NCBI RefSeq assembly: GCF_020687805.1
Contig: NZ_JAJEWQ010000005.1
Coordinates: 304,799 to 368,798 of the forward strand
Length of the DNA: 64,000 nucleotides
Direction of reading: 5' to 3'
Source of the DNA: Planctobacterium marinum
GTDB lineage: Bacteria; Pseudomonadota; Gammaproteobacteria; Enterobacterales; Alteromonadaceae
A model generated the notes under the pieces. It had not been told where the DNA came from. It saw nothing but the letters and a program-made list of their open reading frames with translations, and made no database searches. Positions 21,600-28,619 of the stretch are shown piece after piece. Each line of letters opens with the position of its first letter. Position 1 is the first letter of the stretch. Made by a program: the position numbers and the translations under genes.

Positions 21600-22200
21600 G
21601 GCGCTTATTCTATACACAAATTTGTATTTGTAAACTGATTATATTTTAGTCAGTTTGCAAATGTTAGCGGTTTTCTCCAAACCTTATAAAAAATAAAGAT
21701 CTGTATAGATCTTTTATTATTTTTATTATTAAGCACCAGAAAGTCTGTGGAAAAGTCAATATAATTTAATAAAAACAATGTCTTACGAGTTTAATAAGTT
21801 GTCATTTAAAGCTGTATATTACGGGTGTATTACGGTGATAAGTGGTATAGTTATCCACATAGGCAAAAGTGATCAAACGTTGTTCAACGATCTTCGAACC
21901 ATGATCTCACCCTTTATTCCCGTATTTATCCACAGGTGTTCATAATTTTTGTTTTTCATGTGTATAACTTGTGATCTGCGTTATTTATCGCGAAATCTTC
22001 TGTGTGCATAACTTTTGATCAATAAATTGCAGTTAAGTGCAAAATAAATCGTTTTAAGATTCAGGCGTTTATAAACCAGGCAAAAGTAGCGGTTATTTTG
22101 TGCTTTTTTATTAGGGAGCTGATGATTTTCTTAGTTTGCTGGCAGGTAATAGTGGGTTATTCACAGTGTTAATTATGTGGAAAAGAAGCTTTTTAGTGCT
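21600..22200. other. oriC: Chromosomal replication origin oriC
   Basis: This AT-rich 600-bp gap beside mnmG holds five boxes fitting TTATNCACA: 21851-21859 (+), 21926-21934 (+), 21959-21967 (-), 22003-22011 (-) and 22157-22165 (+). There are also near matches at 21610, 21744 and 22175. Seven GATC sites lie at 21698, 21708, 21871, 21889, 21903, 21973 and 22017. The left edge has a GATCT + T-rich unwinding segment. The place next to mnmG is that of oriC in E. coli and Vibrio. No origin test can be done here, but box number, GATC cluster and location agree. Confidence 0.87.
21698..21735. promoter_or_regulatory. Putative DNA unwinding element of oriC
   Basis: Two GATCT words 10 bp apart lead into a run made almost only of A and T (ATCTTTTATTATTTTTATTA). 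This recalls the GATCTNTTNTTTT 13-mers that melt first in E. coli oriC. It lies on the mnmG side of the DnaA boxes, the same side as in E. coli. Confidence 0.65.
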
Positions 22201-22343
22201 TTTGTATCGAAATCGGTAGGTCGAGATTCAGTTTTTCAGTGCTGTTTTAACCATTTTCTATAGTTTTCCTTGAGGCCAAATCTGATTAGATCAGATGTCT
22301 TTTAACCATCTTCGAAATTTTAAACTGAAGTGACTTGATTGCG

Positions 22344-22577
22344 TTTTTCTTAGGGGAGCACCCCCATTTGCCCTTGGCGCGAGAAACATAATCCAAAATA
22401 GCAGAGTCAGCATGACCGCCAATGACAGCGCATCCCTGCGCTGGCATTGGCTGCGACAACATCCCTGTTGTCACTCATGCTGACTATTTCTGCTATTTAG
22501 TATTATCTCGCGAAAGGGCCTGATACCAGCGGGCTTCGAATATACATCAGCGGGGCTTTAACAAAATTGAAATTGAT
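22344..22577 (-). repeat. Branched-hairpin repeat, copy A
   Basis: Copy A of a repeat about 235 bp long. A base stem (GCCCTT..CGCGAGA with TCTCGCG..AAGGGC) encloses a long arm (AAATAGCAGA.GTCAGCATGA, with its complement near 22482-22498, plus a 4-base bulge). Inside are two hairpins: CAATGa-CAGCGC-ATCCCT-GCGCTG-gCATTG and GACAAC-ATCCCT-GTTGTC. Compared with copy B it lacks about 12 bp in the TTAGGGGAGC end hairpin. The orientation is given as the strand on which the loops read AGGGAY. It is non-coding. Confidence 0.8.
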
Positions 22578-22629
22578 GCCGCCAGATTAAATTGATTGCG
22601 AACTTGTAAGCTCCGAGTTTTGATATTGC

Positions 22630-22868
22630 TTTTCTTAGGGGAGCTCCCCTAAAACCCCCATTTGCCCTTGGCGCGAGAAGCATAATCCAAAATAGCAGAG
22701 TCAGCATGACCGCCAATGACAGCGCGTCCCTGCGCTGGCATTGGCTGCGACAACATCCCTGTTGTCACTCATGCTAACTATTTCTGCTATTTTGGCTTAT
22801 CTCGCGAAAGGGCCAGATACCAACAGACTTCGAACTATACATTGTTGGGGTTTTAATAAAATTGAAAT
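22630..22868 (-). repeat. Branched-hairpin repeat, copy B
   Basis: Nearly the same core sequence as copy A, in direct orientation 52 bp downstream. The first inner loop is GTCCCT instead of ATCCCT; stems are unchanged. The full end hairpin TTAGGGGAGCTCCCCTAA (about 22635-22652) is present here. The right side shares about 30 bp with copy A (TATACAT..GGGG.TTTAA.AAAATTGAAAT). A and B look like a recent duplication. Confidence 0.8.
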
Positions 22869-22992
22869 GGGTGTCGTTGTAACTCGAATGTCAGTTCATT
22901 CCGTATACCAGTCTGTCGAGACTTTTTAGGCTGACTGCCTACTGATCTTCCAAAGAAGACAGCCATTAATTATTCTGGTTAGGGGACCAAAA

Positions 22993-23134
22993 GGGTCGGG
23001 TTCACTGAAACTGATATTCAATACTCCTTCTGACTAAACTGAGCCAGTTTCGGTAGGTTATTAATTTTCTGGCCATGGGCAGTTGGTTATTGAGATCACG
23101 ATGATTTAACAACTGTTTTCAACAAACCTGACCC
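22993..23134. repeat. 142-bp segment with imperfect inverted ends of REP/Y1-transposase type
   Basis: GGGTCGGGTTCACTGAAAC at 22993-23011 is repeated as an imperfect inverted copy at 23115-23134 (complement GGGTCAGGTTTGTTGAAAAC; about 14 of 19 bases agree). Ends with GGGTCAGGTT remind me of intergenic remnants left by REP-associated (Y1) transposases. No ORF lies inside. It is weakly supported. Confidence 0.35.
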
Positions 23135-23280
23135 CGTAGGTATTCGTTTAACACTCAATTTTGAGGAAGGGATTCGCCCATAATGCACGGGACTTGCCCC
23201 ACGCTATTCTTCGCAATATGCGACCTCATGGAATTCTTTATGGGTAACCAGTGCCAAAAAAATTATGCTATGTTTGTTTA

Positions 23281-23363
23281 TGCTAGCCTCCAAATGATTT
23301 AGTCTTGAACAAACTAATTATGGCTCTGGTGAAAGCTAACCCACGAAAATGCGGAGGCTAGCA
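23281..23363. repeat. 11-bp perfect inverted repeat
   Basis: TGCTAGCCTCC at 23281-23291 and GGAGGCTAGCA at 23353-23363 are exact complements 61 bp apart, just left of the FRG cassette. I could not fit it to an attC or attI core pattern. It could be an operator, a degenerate neighbour site or a mobile-element trace. Confidence 0.4.
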
Positions 23364-23386
23364 CTTTCAAAAGGAGTCATTGTGTC

Positions 23387-24430
23387 TAGGGCACAAGGAG
23401 TAAATTCTACCTATGTATGATGTTGATGAATCATATGAAACCGCTCGCGATTTTTTTAATGGAATGCTTGGAGAAAATACCTTTGAGCCAAAAACTGTTT
23501 TTGATGTCAGTGATAAAGTCACTAGTAGCTATATTTTTCGCGGTCATGCTCAAAAAGAGTGGAGCCTTTTGCCAACGGCACATCGAGAAAATAACGGGTT
23601 AGAAGGGTATACACCTCAACCTCCTTCTAAAGATAGATCTAGTATTCATAGTGATTTTATTAAATCACAAACCCATGCAGAGCTTCGGTCTGTTTATCTA
23701 TTTTTAGAGGCCGCAGATCATATTGGAATCACAACTCCTCTCGATTATAGCCTGTTCAAAGAAATAGTTGATGGCTCAGATGATATTTTTAATCCCTCAC
23801 TATTACCCTGCATTGCCCTCGCACAGCATCATGGGGTGCCCACAAGGTTGCTAGATTGGACCGAATCGCTATTTGTTGCAGCTTACTTCGCGGCAAAATC
23901 AGCTTTATTACAACCAGTTGACTCGTACTTTTCTGTAGTCTGCTTGAATGTCCATATGCTGAATGCAATTGACAGTGTTGAGTTGGTATCGGCGCCCAAA
24001 GCGGGTAATAGATTTTTGAGAGCTCAGCGAGGATTGTTTACATTAATAAACTCCGCAAACATTTTTTTCAAAGAGCATGGAAAATGGCCTTCTTTAGAAG
24101 ACATTATTGCTGAAGAAAAGCCTAACTTAGAGTATGTAAAGCCTAGTGCTATTCGTTTATCCCTACCTGTTTCTGAAGCTGGCTCGCTGTTAAAGTTACT
24201 CTATAAAATCGACATATCAGAGCTAACTATTATGCCTTCGCTTGATAGTGCTGCGGAACACTTTAAATATAAAAAAGCACTATGGAAGTAGACAAAAGTG
24301 CCCTAACAATCGCATCAAGTCGGCCGGTGAAAAGCGGGGGCTGGAGCACCAAAATTGCGCGGCATTTAGTTTTGTGCGTTGCCCAATTTAAGCCAAATTC
24401 AGCTTCGTTTTGTTGCCTTTTATACGGGTG
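23387..24430 (+). mobile_element. Probable stray integron gene cassette carrying an FRG gene
   Basis: The segment has the parts of a gene cassette: a left end with TAGGGCAC (23387-23394), then at once AAGGAG and the start codon at 23413, one ORF, and an attC-like site starting 7 bp after the stop codon. The left-end word TAGGGCAC is the exact complement of GTGCCCTA at the start of the attC (24298-24305), as expected when a circular cassette opens between G and TT. The left boundary reads GTCTAGGG where GTTAGGG is expected, so one base has changed. No integrase gene and no second cassette are in the window. Confidence 0.68.
23413..24291 (+). CDS. FRG-domain protein
   Basis: The 292-residue protein carries the FRG domain: YIFRGHAQKEWSLLPTAHR (40-58), with the name-giving FRG at 42-44, and the second conserved block ALAQHHGVPTRLLDWTESLF (135-154). 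There is no signal peptide or membrane segment. FRG proteins are uncharacterised and are often found in mobile or defence-rich DNA (family knowledge, from memory). AAGGAG sits 12 bases before ATG. The gene is alone between structured repeats B and C and is closely followed by an attC-like site, so it is best seen as cassette cargo. A role in conflict systems is inference only. Confidence 0.85.
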   Translation: MYDVDESYETARDFFNGMLGENTFEPKTVFDVSDKVTSSYIFRGHAQKEWSLLPTAHRENNGLEGYTPQPPSKDRSSIHSDFIKSQTHAELRSVYLFLEAADHIGITTPLDYSLFKEIVDGSDDIFNPSLLPCIALAQHHGVPTRLLDWTESLFVAAYFAAKSALLQPVDSYFSVVCLNVHMLNAIDSVELVSAPKAGNRFLRAQRGLFTLINSANIFFKEHGKWPSLEDIIAEEKPNLEYVKPSAIRLSLPVSEAGSLLKLLYKIDISELTIMPSLDSAAEHFKYKKALWK

Positions 24431-24437
24431 TTAGTGA
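24298..24437 (+). other. attC: attC-like recombination site (VCR type)
   Basis: About 140 bp that opens with GTGCCCTAACAATCGCATCAAG and closes with GGGTGTTAG. CTAACA (24303-24308) pairs with TGTTAG (24429-24434). An inner stem GCACCAAAA/TTTTGTGC has one extra unpaired base, as the extrahelical bases of attC sites do. The blocks TAACAANCGCNTCAAG and TTTAGTNTTNTGCGTTGCC match the Vibrio cholerae repeat as I remember it. The last core base (GTTAGTG) departs from GTTRRRY, as it may if the right flank comes from the target. Confidence 0.68.
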
Positions 24438-24564
24438 CTGGCAGCTATGGTGTGTTAGCAGTCAGTCGAGAAGTACAAGGTGAGTGACAGATATCTTAAA
24501 CAATCGGTCATCTTAACAAGTTAAGTGCATCATCTTTTTTCTGATTCATGACATAATCCTCTAT

Positions 24565-24777
24565 TGTAAAGTTCGAAGTGCGTTGGTATCAGGCCCATTC
24601 GCGAGATAAGCGAAAAGGACAGGTAAAACCTGAAGATGGGCAACAGGGATGTTGCTCAAATCAATGCAAGTATAGGGACATACTTTCATTGATGGTCTTC
24701 AGGTTCTGTCCTTGCAGCTTATGTTTTCTCGCGCCATGGGCGAATGGGGGTTTAAGGGGATCGCCCCTTAGAAGAAT
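24565..24777 (+). repeat. Branched-hairpin repeat, copy C (inverted)
   Basis: It shares the outer parts of A/B in opposite orientation (GTTCGAAGTNNGTTGGTATC, CGCGAGATAAG, TTCTCGCG, GGGGGTTT, CCCCTTAGAAG), but its core is a different sequence with the same plan. The long arm is AAGGACAG-gtaa-AACCTGAAGA (24615-24636) with TCTTCAGGTTCTGTCCTT (24696-24713). Hairpins are GCAAC-AGGGAT-GTTGC (24640-24655) and ATCAATGc-AAGTAT-AGGGAC-ATACTT-tCATTGAT (24660-24693). The base stem has GCCCAT/ATGGGC where A/B have GCCCTT/AAGGGC, a compensated change. Confidence 0.8.
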
Positions 24778-24840
24778 CACATCAGATCACAGATATTGAA
24801 GGATTACGGTTTGCTAAGATAGTATTAAAAGCATTGAACG

Positions 24841-24921
24841 ATGATTTATCCCGTTGAAAACGGAGAAATGTATGTCCAGGTGGTAGAGGTTACACCTCAT
24901 GATTATCGCAGGAGGTCATAA
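24841..24921 (+). CDS. 26-codon ORF ahead of the XRE gene, possible toxin remnant
   Basis: An ORF of 26 residues (ends VEVTPHDYRRS) stops in TAATG, sharing one base with the start of the XRE gene. Its second half (MYVQVVEVTPHDY) looks like the last strand of RelE/HigB-type toxins, which usually precede such antitoxins. A stop codon lies directly upstream in frame, so if this was a toxin gene only the end is left. It may instead be a leader peptide coupling translation of the regulator. Confidence 0.35.
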   Translation: MIYPVENGEMYVQVVEVTPHDYRRRS

Positions 24922-25181
24922 TGGTAGATTTTCAAAAAGCTAAGAAGCGAGTTTCAATATCGAGCGGCGAATCAGTCCGCATCATGCGCGAGCTTCAGGA
25001 ACTAAGTCAAAATGATTTAGCGAAATTGGCGGATATTCCACAATCAACGATATCGGCTATAGAAAACGATCGTGTCAATTTAGGAGTAGAGCGCGCAAAG
25101 TCTCTGGCGAGAGCTTTAAAATGCCATCCAGCTGTGCTTGTTTTTCCAGGCTGGGAAGTAGAAGGTGAGGACGCGGCATAA
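24921..25181 (+). CDS. XRE-family HTH regulator, antitoxin-like
   Basis: This 86-residue protein is mostly one HTH_3 domain: VRIMRELQELSQNDLAKLAD, then IPQSTISAIENDRVNLGVERAKSLARALKCHP (about 23-74 overall). An AGGAGG ribosome-binding site (24910-24915) precedes ATG. Size and layout fit HigA-like antitoxins, but no full toxin gene is adjacent, only the 26-codon ORF upstream that overlaps by one base. It lies between repeat C and the dnaC-like gene. Confidence 0.8.
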   Translation: MVDFQKAKKRVSISSGESVRIMRELQELSQNDLAKLADIPQSTISAIENDRVNLGVERAKSLARALKCHPAVLVFPGWEVEGEDAA

Positions 25182-25313
25182 CCTAAAGAAATAGTTCAAC
25201 TCCAAACTGGGAATGTTAGTTATGCAACCTCATGGAACTTTTCTTTTTTTGAGCCCTGCGAAAAAGACATTCACGCCATCCATGGTGCTCAATTCCGACC
25301 TACATTCGATAAG

Positions 25314-25342
25314 CAACTGCCGAATATTGGTTTCGGCAGTTG
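25314..25342. repeat. 11-bp hairpin downstream of dnaC-like gene
   Basis: CAACTGCCGAA (25314-25324) and TTCGGCAGTTG (25332-25342) are exact complements with a 7-base loop, 23 bases past the dnaC-like stop. No T-run follows on either strand, so it is a weak terminator candidate for the convergent XRE and dnaC-like genes or an RNA-stabilising hairpin. Confidence 0.45.
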
Positions 25343-25364
25343 AACAGCCAGTCACGTTAGTGCT

Positions 25365-26183
25365 TTATTTCACCTGATTAGGGCTGTAGCCTGAATTTGG
25401 CGTGTATCCGCCAGAAGGGTCGTCCAGCAGTTCATCACGGCGGCTGGGGCCGCTGAATTTAACCTTGTAGGTATCGTATTCTTTGATGGATTCAAAGCAG
25501 TACTGACCCAGAGCGTTTTGCAGTTGGGGCAGATCGTGGTTAGTGATCAAAATGCAGTTCTTTTTGTTGGCCAGACGCTGCCTTAACAGATTGCCTAACC
25601 AGCTTTGAGCATTTTTGTTGAGCTGGGTTTCGTTAACGCAGACTTCATCCAGGATCAGCAAATCCACTTCAATCAAATCCCGGTTAATTTCCCGGAATTT
25701 TTCCGCCACATTGTCCTGCGCTTTGTAATCCCAGGAGAAAAAGCGCAGTTCCAGTAAACTGGATAACTGGCGATACAACACGGTGATCTCATGTTCAGTG
25801 ATCAGTTCATGGGCGATAGCGCCGGCAATATGGGATTTGCCGCGACCGTAATCGCCGTAAAACAGCATCAAATGGGAGCCGCTTTCACGCCAGCTGACAT
25901 CCTGGTGAGCGGCAATAAAGCTTTTGGCAATACTGACGGCTTCCACGACGTCCTGGCTGTCTAATGCCAGATTGTCGAAAATCCATTTGGGATTGAGATC
26001 AGATTTACCCTGCAAGGTGGTGACTCTTTGCAAACGCGCCTGTTGCTGGGCCTGTTGTACTTCCTGATTTGCTTGCAACTCATAGACCTTGCGCATGGAT
26101 TGATAATCCATGGCCGGTGTCGACTCCAGATTTTTGCCCAGGGTTTGCGAAAATTTTCTTAATTTGTCGTTAAGATTTTCCAT
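25365..26183 (-). CDS. DnaC-like helicase loader ATPase
   Basis: A 272-residue AAA+ protein of the DnaC/IstB type. The Walker A motif is YGDYGRGKSH (109-118), Walker B LLILDEVCVN (175-184), and a sensor region ILITNHDLPQLQN follows. The N-terminal 60 residues are helical and Gln-rich, as in helicase-binding domains of DnaC. It loads DnaB helicase onto single-stranded DNA in the model. It overlaps the dnaT-like gene by 14 bp and is transcribed toward oriC. The tail SGGYTPNSGYSPNQVK is low in complexity. It is not linked to any transposase, so an IstB assignment is unlikely. Confidence 0.85.
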   Translation of the reverse strand: MENLNDKLRKFSQTLGKNLESTPAMDYQSMRKVYELQANQEVQQAQQQARLQRVTTLQGKSDLNPKWIFDNLALDSQDVVEAVSIAKSFIAAHQDVSWRESGSHLMLFYGDYGRGKSHIAGAIAHELITEHEITVLYRQLSSLLELRFFSWDYKAQDNVAEKFREINRDLIEVDLLILDEVCVNETQLNKNAQSWLGNLLRQRLANKKNCILITNHDLPQLQNALGQYCFESIKEYDTYKVKFSGPSRRDELLDDPSGGYTPNSGYSPNQVK

Positions 26184-26805
26184 GATATTTGTCTATAAGC
26201 TTCTTGGTATTTTCATCTATGACGACTTCAGGTTGTTTTTTAACTTGCTGATAGCCGACGATTGCATCCGGATTGTAGCCTTTGAGTTGGCGTGTTTTCC
26301 GGATATGCAGCACGAACTTTTGGGTCCATTGCCACTCTGAATACTGCTGTTCGGGTCTGCCAAGCCAGTAGGCCACAAACTCGCCCAATTCGGTGTCTGA
26401 GTATTCTTTCTGAATTATACCCACCAATTGTGCGATTTCATTAAAGGTTTTTTGTTTAGGTTGCCAGTCTTTGCCGAGTCTGAAACGCGTCTGAGTTTCC
26501 TGCGGGCTGTCTTGCAGAATTAAAGGCAGTCTGAACTGCACACCGCTTAAGGAGCCACTGTCGTCGATGTCAGTTAAGGGCTGTAGCAGGCCCTCGGCAA
26601 TCAGCTCAACGATAAATTCGTTGATTTCCCGGCCAAGTGAGATGTCAGCGCCGCCGTTATTCAATAATTCCTGGATGGCTTTATAGCTGAGTGCGGCACA
26701 AATACCCGTGTGTATATTGACCGATGGACGGAAGTAGAGCAAATACAGAATTCTTGAATAATTGTGCAGTGGTTTGGTGAGGTACTGCAGTTCAGTTTGA
26801 TTCAA
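26170..26805 (-). CDS. DnaT-like primosomal protein
   Basis: The 211-residue protein has an N-terminal winged-helix-like part (about 1-100, SYKAIQELLN and INEFIVELIAEGLLQPL) and a C-terminal DnaT-like part: RFRLGKDWQPKQKTF (about 107-121), then EFVAYWLGRPEQQYSEWQWTQKF. In E. coli DnaT and DnaC are neighbours and act in PriA-dependent restart. Here the pair lies between mioC and oriC, with 14-bp overlaps on both sides, so the three genes are translationally coupled. The divergence from E. coli DnaT is large, so the name is by fold and context. Confidence 0.78.
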   Translation of the reverse strand: MNQTELQYLTKPLHNYSRILYLLYFRPSVNIHTGICAALSYKAIQELLNNGGADISLGREINEFIVELIAEGLLQPLTDIDDSGSLSGVQFRLPLILQDSPQETQTRFRLGKDWQPKQKTFNEIAQLVGIIQKEYSDTELGEFVAYWLGRPEQQYSEWQWTQKFVLHIRKTRQLKGYNPDAIVGYQQVKKQPEVVIDENTKKLIDKYHGKS

Positions 26806-27244
26806 GTAAACCGTCCTTTAATAAAGTCGCAAACCAGTCACCGGCCACTTCTTCGGGAATGGGGTGCTCCAGGACATCGATACAAAATATCTCGGCTAAG
26901 GGGTTTGCATTGCTGCGCTGCATTAAATCATACAAGGTTTTGCCGGCAACACAAAAAGTGTCGTAGCTGGAATCTCCCAGAGCTATCACGATAAACCGGA
27001 CCTGGTGCAGATCCAAATCGGGCAGGGCTTTGGCAAAGGCCTGGATATTATCCGGTAAATCACCGGCGCCATGGGTAGAACTGCAGATGATCCAGGTCCC
27101 CTGCAAAGGGATATTGTTTATATCAGGTTGCAGATGTAATTCACTGGGCAGAGACTGCTGCTCCAGTAATGACTGAATCTGCTCTGCCACATATTCGGTT
27201 GCGCCTAACATGGAGCCGGTAATGATCTGAATTTGAGATTGCAT
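26792..27244 (-). CDS. mioC: Flavodoxin-like protein MioC
   Basis: A 150-residue short-chain flavodoxin. The FMN phosphate loop is TGSMLGATEYV (about 9-19), with CSSTHGAGDLPDN and ALGDSSYDTFC further on. In E. coli mioC lies next to oriC and its transcription passes through the origin. Here dnaT-like and dnaC-like genes and an accessory insert sit between. Its ATG shares one base with the mnmE stop (TAATG). Confidence 0.92.
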   Translation of the reverse strand: MQSQIQIITGSMLGATEYVAEQIQSLLEQQSLPSELHLQPDINNIPLQGTWIICSSTHGAGDLPDNIQAFAKALPDLDLHQVRFIVIALGDSSYDTFCVAGKTLYDLMQRSNANPLAEIFCIDVLEHPIPEEVAGDWFATLLKDGLLESN

Positions 27245-28611
27245 TATTTACCAATACAAAAAGAAGAGAAAATACGGCCCAGCAAATCATCGGAGCTGAA
27301 TTCGCCGGTGATTTCATTGAGAAACTGCTGTGCGACACGCAACTCTTCGGCTAACAGTTCACCGGCCCGAAACTCGGTCAGCTGCTCGTAGCCATTGTTA
27401 ATATGCTCCTGAGCTGCCTGCAGCGCTTTTACGTGTCGGGAGCGGGCACTGAACTGGCCTTCGGTGGTCTGGTTGTAGCCCATGCATTGCTTCAGGTGTT
27501 GCTTTAATTGTTCAATGCCGTCGCCGTTGTTGGCAGACAGAGAGACTATCGGATATTCGCCCTGGTGAAACCCCGGTGTTTCGCCACTTAAGTCCACCTT
27601 GTTTCTGACCAAAGTGATCTTGTTACTATCCGGCAGCTGAGCGTGAAACTCTGGCCAGAGCAAGGCCGGATCACTGGCATCCGATTCGGTGCTGTCCACC
27701 AGAAGCAAAATGCGGTCGGCTTCTTTTATTTCCTGCCAGGCTCGTTCTATTCCAATTTGTTCCACTTTGTCGGGACTTTCTCTGAGTCCGGCGGTATCGA
27801 TGATGTGCAGCGGCATGCCATCAATGTGGATATGTTCTCGTAGTACATCACGGGTGGTACCGGCAATATCCGTGACGATAGCAGATTCTTTGCCGGCCAG
27901 CTGGTTAAGCAGACTGGATTTACCGGCATTGGGACGACCGGCGATCACCACCTTCATGCCGTCTCTTAAAATGCTGCCCTGTTTGGCCTGCTCCAGGGTT
28001 TGTTGCATTTTGGTTTTCAGGGCATTCACGCCTTCAGTCACTGTGCTGTCTGCCAGAAAATCGATTTCTTCTTCCGGGAAATCAATGGCAGCTTCAACGT
28101 ACATGCGCAAATGAATAACCTGTTCCACCAGTTCGTGAATGTGTTTGGAGAACTCGCCCTGCAGGGAGCGCATTGCACTTTCTACGGCCTGAGCAGAAGA
28201 AGCATCAATTATATCTGCGATGGCTTCTGCCTGGGTGAGATCCAGTTTGTCATTTAAAAAGGCTCGTTGGCTGAATTCGCCTGGATTGGCAAATCGCACA
28301 CCGTCCATTTTAACGATTTCATCCAGCAACATGGACAACAGTACCTGACCACCGTGACCCTGCAGTTCTAATACATCTTCACCGGTAAAAGAGTGGGGGG
28401 CTTTGAAAAATAGCGCAATGCCCTGATCCAGTACCTGCTGATTACTGTCGTAAAATGGCAGGTATTCTGCCATTCTGACTTTCGGTACTTTGCCCAGTAA
28501 CCGGTTGGCTACTTCACTGGCCAGTTTGCCGGATACACGGATGATACCCACACCGCCTTTTCCCGGCGCGGTAGCTTGCGCAATAATGGTATCCTGGTCA
28601 CTGGCCAACAT
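27244..28611 (-). CDS. mnmE: tRNA modification GTPase MnmE
   Basis: The 455-residue protein has an N-terminal folate-binding domain ([20 protein letters not shown]), a helical domain, an inserted G domain with [12 protein letters not shown] (P-loop), DIAGTTRD and DTAGLR, NKVD as G4, and the C-terminal CIGK motif holding the catalytic cysteine. With MnmG it makes cmnm5U34 in tRNA. It heads the mnmE-mioC-dnaT-dnaC unit. Confidence 0.97.
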   Translation of the reverse strand: MLASDQDTIIAQATAPGKGGVGIIRVSGKLASEVANRLLGKVPKVRMAEYLPFYDSNQQVLDQGIALFFKAPHSFTGEDVLELQGHGGQVLLSMLLDEIVKMDGVRFANPGEFSQRAFLNDKLDLTQAEAIADIIDASSAQAVESAMRSLQGEFSKHIHELVEQVIHLRMYVEAAIDFPEEEIDFLADSTVTEGVNALKTKMQQTLEQAKQGSILRDGMKVVIAGRPNAGKSSLLNQLAGKESAIVTDIAGTTRDVLREHIHIDGMPLHIIDTAGLRESPDKVEQIGIERAWQEIKEADRILLLVDSTESDASDPALLWPEFHAQLPDSNKITLVRNKVDLSGETPGFHQGEYPIVSLSANNGDGIEQLKQHLKQCMGYNQTTEGQFSARSRHVKALQAAQEHINNGYEQLTEFRAGELLAEELRVAQQFLNEITGEFSSDDLLGRIFSSFCIGK

Positions 28612-28619
28612 AGTCGTGA

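Noticed and set aside
22286..22474. 62-residue minus-strand ORF
   Set aside because: It lies within repeat A and consists of the hairpin arms; no ribosome-binding site and no known protein pattern. Same for the ORF at 22741-22929 over repeat B.
24578..24799. 73-residue plus-strand ORF
   Set aside because: It is a chance frame through the palindromes of repeat C.
24921..25181. Complete toxin-antitoxin pair
   Set aside because: No full toxin ORF is next to the XRE gene on either side; only a 26-codon fragment is upstream.
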